From contig JAABOA010000216.1 in NCBI GenBank assembly GCA_015680635.1, positions 1 to 12,470 of the forward strand: 12,470 nucleotides of DNA, read 5' to 3'. Positions within the stretch are counted from its first letter, which is position 1. Each line of letters starts with the position of its first letter. The translations under genes and the position numbers were made by a program. The DNA is from Lunasporangiospora selenospora. Its lineage: Eukaryota; Mortierellomycota; Mortierellomycetes; Mortierellales; Mortierellaceae. Shown piece after piece: positions 8,480 through 12,470 of this stretch. The notes under the pieces were generated by a model. The model saw only the letters and a list, made by a program, of their open reading frames with translations, was not told the DNA's origin and made no database searches.

Positions 8480-9850
8480 CAAAGCTGCAGCGAAGAAAAC
8501 TCTCGCAACATTGTGTTTGCCAATGAGAGCTTGGACAACTCACAATGAGCTGGATGGACTGTGGCAAAAGTTCAAGGCCGCCTTTCCAGGGAATGAGCGC
8601 CTTTGAGTGTGCGACAGTCAGAGGCTGGGGACCCTTTGTGGCGGGCAGTTTCAAGCTGCTGTTTAATAATATCTATTAATACTAGTATAGTTGGTGGCAA
8701 CGTGGGCGCAGCATTGGGGGTAATTGTGGCAATTGAAAGCACAGGGAGAGTGGGCTCAGACTATCGCAGTGTGTTCCTGGAGAGACATTGGCTCGCCCAT
8801 GCAAAGAGAAATAAATGGGCGCTTTTTGTCCGAGAAGTATGCAGAGTTTGCCACGGTTATGACAGGCGAAATGTCAAACTTCACCGCTCATTTCTCAATT
8901 GACAATCAAATTACCAACACATCAGCACAAATAACTTATTGGACTCTTGGTTCCATAAACTCAAGTCTCATTATCTCGATGGCAGAAGTTGATACAGGGC
9001 TGGCGTTATCATGTCCATGCTGCAAGGAGAGATAGAAAGAGACTTCAAGGCTCAGCTGCTCAAGGTTGTCCATGGCGTCCAAACGGTGAAACACTCTGAG
9101 TATGATAAAGATGCCATGGCATTGGATATCACCACGGCCAAGTTGATACCGTATCTGATGAACCTGCTGGAGGTGCAATAAGGACAAAAAGAAGTGCGGG
9201 GCACCATTAAACAGGTGAAAAGACTATGGTTATGGATGGCCCCAGGAAGCAGCATTATTCCCTGAAGAATTTCAAAAGCATAATCACCAAGTTGGAGGAA
9301 GCCGTGAGCTTAGCCCAAGGAACTGGTTTCGAATAAACCTCGCCACAGTTGCCGTGGCAAACGATAAACTGATTTTTTTCTCCTTCAATAAAGCTGATAC
9401 AATGAAAGTCGCCGAGAAGCCTCGACAGAAGAAGCGCCAAAAGGCTTTAGAGGAGCAAATCCCTACTCATCCGGGACAGAGCGGAATTAACGCGATTATG
9501 CCAAAGGAGCAAGATGAGACCGACGCCCATGCAGTCCTGGTGAGGGAATGTGGTGAGGCATATATAGAGTTCACAATCGAGTTGGATAGAAATAGCGAGG
9601 AAAGCACAAAGATCTTACAAGGGGAAAGAACCCCGATGAATTTTTTTTTGGAGCTTTGGCTCTTGCAGAAGAGGTAAAATGAAGCAATCAAGAAATCTCG
9701 AGCAGCCATGCTTACGAAACTAGAAGACTGAAAAATGGAATTTCTCAGAGCGAGGCGAGAGGAGTACCAGAGGAGACAAGAAGAAATACCCAAGGACTAG
9801 CTACAGATCGGCACAAGCAATTCTATTCTCCAAAGAGATCTTGGGAAAAG
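8480..9850 (+). pseudogene. Decayed gene for a charged, mostly helical protein, family not recognised
   Basis: Coding-like segments follow one another on the plus strand but in changing frames: 8544-8603 (LDGLWQKFKAAFPGNERL), about 8724-8985 (FLSEKYAEFATVMTGEMSNF), 8983-9030 (KLIQGWRYHVHAARRD), 9023-9178 (ERDFKAQLLKVVHGVQTV), 9180-9216 (KDKKKCGAPLNR), 9217-9333 (FKSIITKLEEAVSLAQGTGF), 9330-9630 (VANDKLIFFSFNKAD, then REC-EAYIEFTIELDRN), 9631-9672 (PDEFFFGALALAEEVK) and 9681-9797 (EAIKKSRAAMLTKLED, stop, MEFLRARREEYQRRQEE). In-frame stops include 9729-9731 and 9798-9800. Segment joins are nearly end to end without plausible introns, so frameshifts are the likely cause. The product would be helical with coiled-coil character at its C-terminus. 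I do not assign a function; both true ends are unknown. Confidence 0.55.
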
Positions 9851-10046
9851 ATGCATTCAGCAAAAAGAGCACCATTTGTGACAAGACTTCCTACTCTTCC
9901 AAAGTTGAAATATATATGTTTTTACAACATCCAATATTCTAGTTGATGTTGGTTATGCCTGTGGATTAATCTCAGACTGAAAACAGCCCGCTAATACAAG
10001 ATGGAAAGTGTGTTCAGCTCCCAAGTTCACTCGCTGCAGAGTCAAC

Positions 10047-10052
10047 AATAAA
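10047..10052 (+). terminator. Candidate poly(A) signal AATAAA, plus strand
   Basis: AATAAA followed by an A run, about 250 nt beyond the last coding-like segment of the second relic gene. It is in the right orientation to end that transcript, but the motif is common in AT-rich DNA. Confidence 0.35.
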
Positions 10053-10197
10053 AAAAAGCGAGATTAGTTCGTGGACTATCTTGGTATCTCGTTACTTCAA
10101 GATCTACCCTTTGTTGGAAGAAGCAAAGGTCTTCTCTGCGTAATGCAATACAATAAGGAAACGACAATGTACCGCACGATTATTCTGGTGGTTCTTT

Positions 10198-10203
10198 TTT
10201 ATT
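10198..10203 (-). terminator. Candidate poly(A) signal AATAAA for the fucosyltransferase gene
   Basis: On the minus strand an (AAT)n tract runs into AATAAAAAA about 30 nt after the TGA at 10236-10234. Position and sequence fit a fungal polyadenylation signal for the gene upstream on that strand. Confidence 0.5.
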
Positions 10204-10233
10204 ATTATTATTGTACAGCAAGATATCATAGGC

Positions 10234-12027
10234 TCAAGTGACGAGCACGGTCCGGCCGCCGTACCACTCCTCCGCTCGCCAGCTCGCTGTCCGGAAATAT
10301 GTCGAATACTCCACTCCCACCAACAGCTGCGCCCTCGCCAACAATGCTCCATCAATCAATGCAGGCCCATATCGACCAAACTGCTTTGTTGTTCCAAGTT
10401 GAGCATGATCCACTCGGATCCAGTTATGTGCATCTGCCTTGGCCAGTTCCTCGGGGGCCTTTTCGTTTGTCAATGCCAACACAGGGAGTGTTGGAGTAGT
10501 CTCATCCAAGTCAGGGGTATTAATCTGTCTCTTCAAAAGACCTTTCTTCCCTGTCGTTAAAGGAGAGGTGGGGGTCTGCACATTTTGTAGCAAGGATATG
10601 ACGTGTTCTGTGGAAGGATAGCAGCGGTTCCATCCATTGGGATCTGCAGGAGAGGCAATTCCATGACAGTATTGCTCAAAATCTCCCCGACGAAGATGAA
10701 CCCCTACAAAGGCGCTCTCCTGGACTGTTAACCGTTGCTTCGGGTGGTCCTTGGATCCATTAGCTTTCTGGCTTTCAGGAATCAACTTTTCAAGAATACC
10801 ATCTACAAAGGACTCGACCTTCTCTGTGTACCGGAAGTGCTGCCCAAACTCGTTCCAGGCGCGCTTTTTGCCCCCTGGTAGCAGCCTATAGACATGCCCA
10901 ATACAGAGGATCTCTTGCTGCTCAAACTCGGGTTGTTGGTACCGTTCGATGGCCTTGTCCATTCTCAACCGCGCCCAAATGGTATTGTCGTTCTCGGGAT
11001 CAATAAACGGTGTTGGGTTCAAGGTAGGATCGATTCGATACCGCTGCATGAACAGCCGCCCCGTCAAATCAATCCGACGATCCATTCCATAGCCAGCTTC
11101 GCTATAACATTTCTGGACAGTTGGATACTTGACCGATCGGAACTTTGGACGTGCATTCACAGATCCCGATCCTGAGGTCAAGGGGGCCGATGCAACGGAT
11201 GAGCCTTCATCTTGTGCCGAGGATTCGAGACGCACCCATCTCTTGCCAATACGTCGCCTATCGATGACGGAAGGCTGTTTGCCCTGCTCCTTGGCATGGA
11301 TCTCTCTTTTTCTCTTTTGGTTGGTCTTTGTCTCAAACTCCTTGGTCTCGTCTACCACAGCGGCCCTTTCGATGACCCCTCGTCCCGTTAAGAAATCTTC
11401 TAGCTCCACGATCTTGAGACCAGTTACTTTTGAATATTGTTCTAAATCAAAGAACTCGGACCACTTTGTTGGAGCAGGCTCTTTTCCATTAGACTCTGTA
11501 CCGACGTGAACATTGGGGACGATGTTGGGTAGTAACAGGGTACGGTTCAGTGCCCGAGCCATCATGGAGCCATGCCAGACAGAGAATAATTGGTTGGTAA
11601 TGCCAGCATATGGAATGTACATCAAATAGCGCTCCTCGCCATCCTGAATCAGCCTCGACCCGGTTGATGTTGAGGGGTTCTTTGACTGTTTAGAAAATGT
11701 CTTTGATGATTGTGAAGAGTGCGATGCTTGATTGTTGGCAGTGGGCGAAGTCTTCTGGATGGACTGTTGGGAGGACAAGACATGGGGAGTTCCAGAAGAG
11801 ACCTTGTGGACAATCCTGGAACGAGTTGAAGTCGAATGTTGTGCATCGGGGTATGGTCGTGGGTCGCGCTCGGCGCTGCAAGAGCCCGAGGCTGTTTGTT
11901 GTGTGGAGTGGGCTGGGATGGGAGAGGAGGAGGAGTGTGGGGGCAAATGTGAGGAGAGAAAGAGGGATGTGGAGAGGAGAAGGAAGAGTGCTATGAGCAC
12001 TGTTGTGAACTTTGCCGGTCTTAGCAT
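10234..12027 (-). CDS. GDP-fucose protein O-fucosyltransferase family protein, type II membrane
   Basis: Single exon, 597 residues. The first in-frame ATG is at 12027-12025 (AAAATG context); the open frame extends 48 nt upstream only through a TTG. Residues about 6-28 (TTVLIALFLLLSTSLFLSS) form a signal anchor after a short basic tail. Then comes a Ser/Thr/Pro-rich stem to about residue 130 and the catalytic region. The N-terminal half has YIPYAGITNQLFSVWHG (about 137-153), the NQ-containing nucleotide-sugar loop. The C-terminal half has VHLRRGDF (HLRRGDF at 444-450) and VGVEYSTYFRTASW (to 583). These are the conserved GDP-fucose-binding motifs of the PF10250 superfamily, which transfers fucose to proteins in the ER/Golgi. 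A basic, low-complexity insert of about 70 residues (224-294, with KRKRE) separates the halves and is probably a surface loop. The acceptor and exact subfamily (POFUT1-, POFUT2- or plant-like) cannot be told. No lesions are seen. Confidence 0.85.
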   Translation of the reverse strand: MLRPAKFTTVLIALFLLLSTSLFLSSHLPPHSSSSPIPAHSTQQTASGSCSAERDPRPYPDAQHSTSTRSRIVHKVSSGTPHVLSSQQSIQKTSPTANNQASHSSQSSKTFSKQSKNPSTSTGSRLIQDGEERYLMYIPYAGITNQLFSVWHGSMMARALNRTLLLPNIVPNVHVGTESNGKEPAPTKWSEFFDLEQYSKVTGLKIVELEDFLTGRGVIERAAVVDETKEFETKTNQKRKREIHAKEQGKQPSVIDRRRIGKRWVRLESSAQDEGSSVASAPLTSGSGSVNARPKFRSVKYPTVQKCYSEAGYGMDRRIDLTGRLFMQRYRIDPTLNPTPFIDPENDNTIWARLRMDKAIERYQQPEFEQQEILCIGHVYRLLPGGKKRAWNEFGQHFRYTEKVESFVDGILEKLIPESQKANGSKDHPKQRLTVQESAFVGVHLRRGDFEQYCHGIASPADPNGWNRCYPSTEHVISLLQNVQTPTSPLTTGKKGLLKRQINTPDLDETTPTLPVLALTNEKAPEELAKADAHNWIRVDHAQLGTTKQFGRYGPALIDGALLARAQLLVGVEYSTYFRTASWRAEEWYGGRTVLVT

Positions 12028-12470
12028 TTTATGGGGGGGGGGATAGGGTGTAGCGTGTGTACGTTTGTGTTGCAATGGGAACGGAAGACCCAGGAGGAGA
12101 AAGAAGGACTGAAAAAATAAAAAAAATGGGGTTGTTGGAACAAAATTGTGCGCGTCAAGGAGCTGAGAGGAGAGGGAGGATGAAGGGAGGATAAATTATG
12201 GCAAATGCAGTGAGGTGAAGAAGGATCTTGCAGCAGATCACAGGTGCTGCAGGTAAAGAAAAACAGGAGGACAGATTACAGGGGAAAGCGAGCAGAGTGT
12301 GTGGATACAGAGAGGAGGAGAAGATCAGGGCAAATGTACAAATGGGTAAATGATTGGGAATGCAATGAGAAGGAAAGGAAATGGAATGCAAGCGAAGGAA
12401 TGGTCCAGGAACAGGAAGGAGGTGCGAGAGAGAAGAGGAAGAAGGATAAGAGAGAAGAGAGAAGAGGAAG
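12028..12470 (-). promoter_or_regulatory. Leader and pyrimidine-rich promoter of the fucosyltransferase gene
   Basis: Upstream of the minus-strand start, the plus strand is strongly purine-rich (GAGGAGAAG-like runs, densest at 12300-12330 and 12415-12470), so the coding strand is CT-rich, as in many fungal promoters. A 10-G run lies at 12033-12042, only a few bases from the ATG and thus in the 5' leader. The hydrophobic minus-strand open frame over 12155-12391 is a by-product of pyrimidine-rich codons and is not a supported gene. Confidence 0.5.

Larger units (their letters stand above)
9851..10233. other. Convergent 3' flanking region
   Basis: AT-rich non-coding DNA between a plus-strand relic and the minus-strand fucosyltransferase gene. 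It holds candidate poly(A) signals on both strands and a small inverted repeat (CAACATC at 9925-9931, GATGTTG at 9945-9951, 13-nt loop). No gene is supported. A minus-strand open frame running into 10234-10355 only overlaps the 3' end of the fucosyltransferase in another frame. Confidence 0.55.

Noticed and set aside
8322-8654. Minus-strand 110-residue frame
   Set aside because: Overlaps plus-strand coding-like relics (LDGLWQKFKAAFPGNERL) and has no recognisable features.
9925-9951. Small inverted repeat with 7-bp arms as a structured RNA or terminator
   Set aside because: Arms are short, the loop is AT-rich, and fungal Pol II genes do not use hairpin terminators; such repeats are expected by chance.
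12028-12075. N-terminal extension of the fucosyltransferase to 12075
   Set aside because: The codon at 12075 is TTG, not ATG; the first in-frame ATG at 12027 gives a normal type II signal anchor.
12155-12391. Minus-strand hydrophobic 78-residue frame, possible small membrane protein
   Set aside because: Pyrimidine-rich promoter DNA automatically encodes F, L, S and P; no Kozak or family evidence.

Overview
This window looks like nuclear DNA from an early-diverging fungus, most likely Mortierellomycotina. It has short GT-AG introns with CTAAC-type branch sites, ATG starts in good Kozak context, pyrimidine-rich promoters, and proteins whose relatives (as I recall them, not searched) are typical of Mortierella and its allies. 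No bacterial, viral or transposase-like gene is evident, and I recognised no rRNA, tRNA or CRISPR.

Layout. (1) 34-1544, minus: a complete six-exon gene for a 256-residue secretory-pathway membrane protein of the Big1/Voa1/Ac45 type. All five splice junctions keep frame. (2) 1545-2775: a divergent intergenic/promoter region with a GC-rich patch. (3) 2776-about 8180, plus: a large, decayed multi-exon gene. It encoded a WD40-like beta-propeller fused to an S1-S6 TRP-like/voltage-gated-type ion channel. The 5' part is phase-clean for 646 codons, but the rest carries stops, frameshifts and an apparent loss of the pore loop. (4) about 8480-9850, plus: a second decayed gene for a charged, helical protein that I cannot name. 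It is readable only by hopping between frames. (5) 9851-10233: convergent 3' flank with candidate poly(A) signals. (6) 10234-12027, minus: an intact single-exon type II membrane protein of the GDP-fucose protein O-fucosyltransferase family. (7) 12028-12470: its leader and a strand-asymmetric promoter (purines on plus, pyrimidines on minus).

Biologically, two intact secretory-pathway genes (V-ATPase/cell-wall assembly factor; Golgi/ER fucosyltransferase) bracket about 7 kb holding two relic genes. The relics are probably members of lineage-specific families that duplicate and decay. The item most worth follow-up is the propeller-channel fusion: its family is poorly characterised, and this copy may still produce a channel-less propeller protein.
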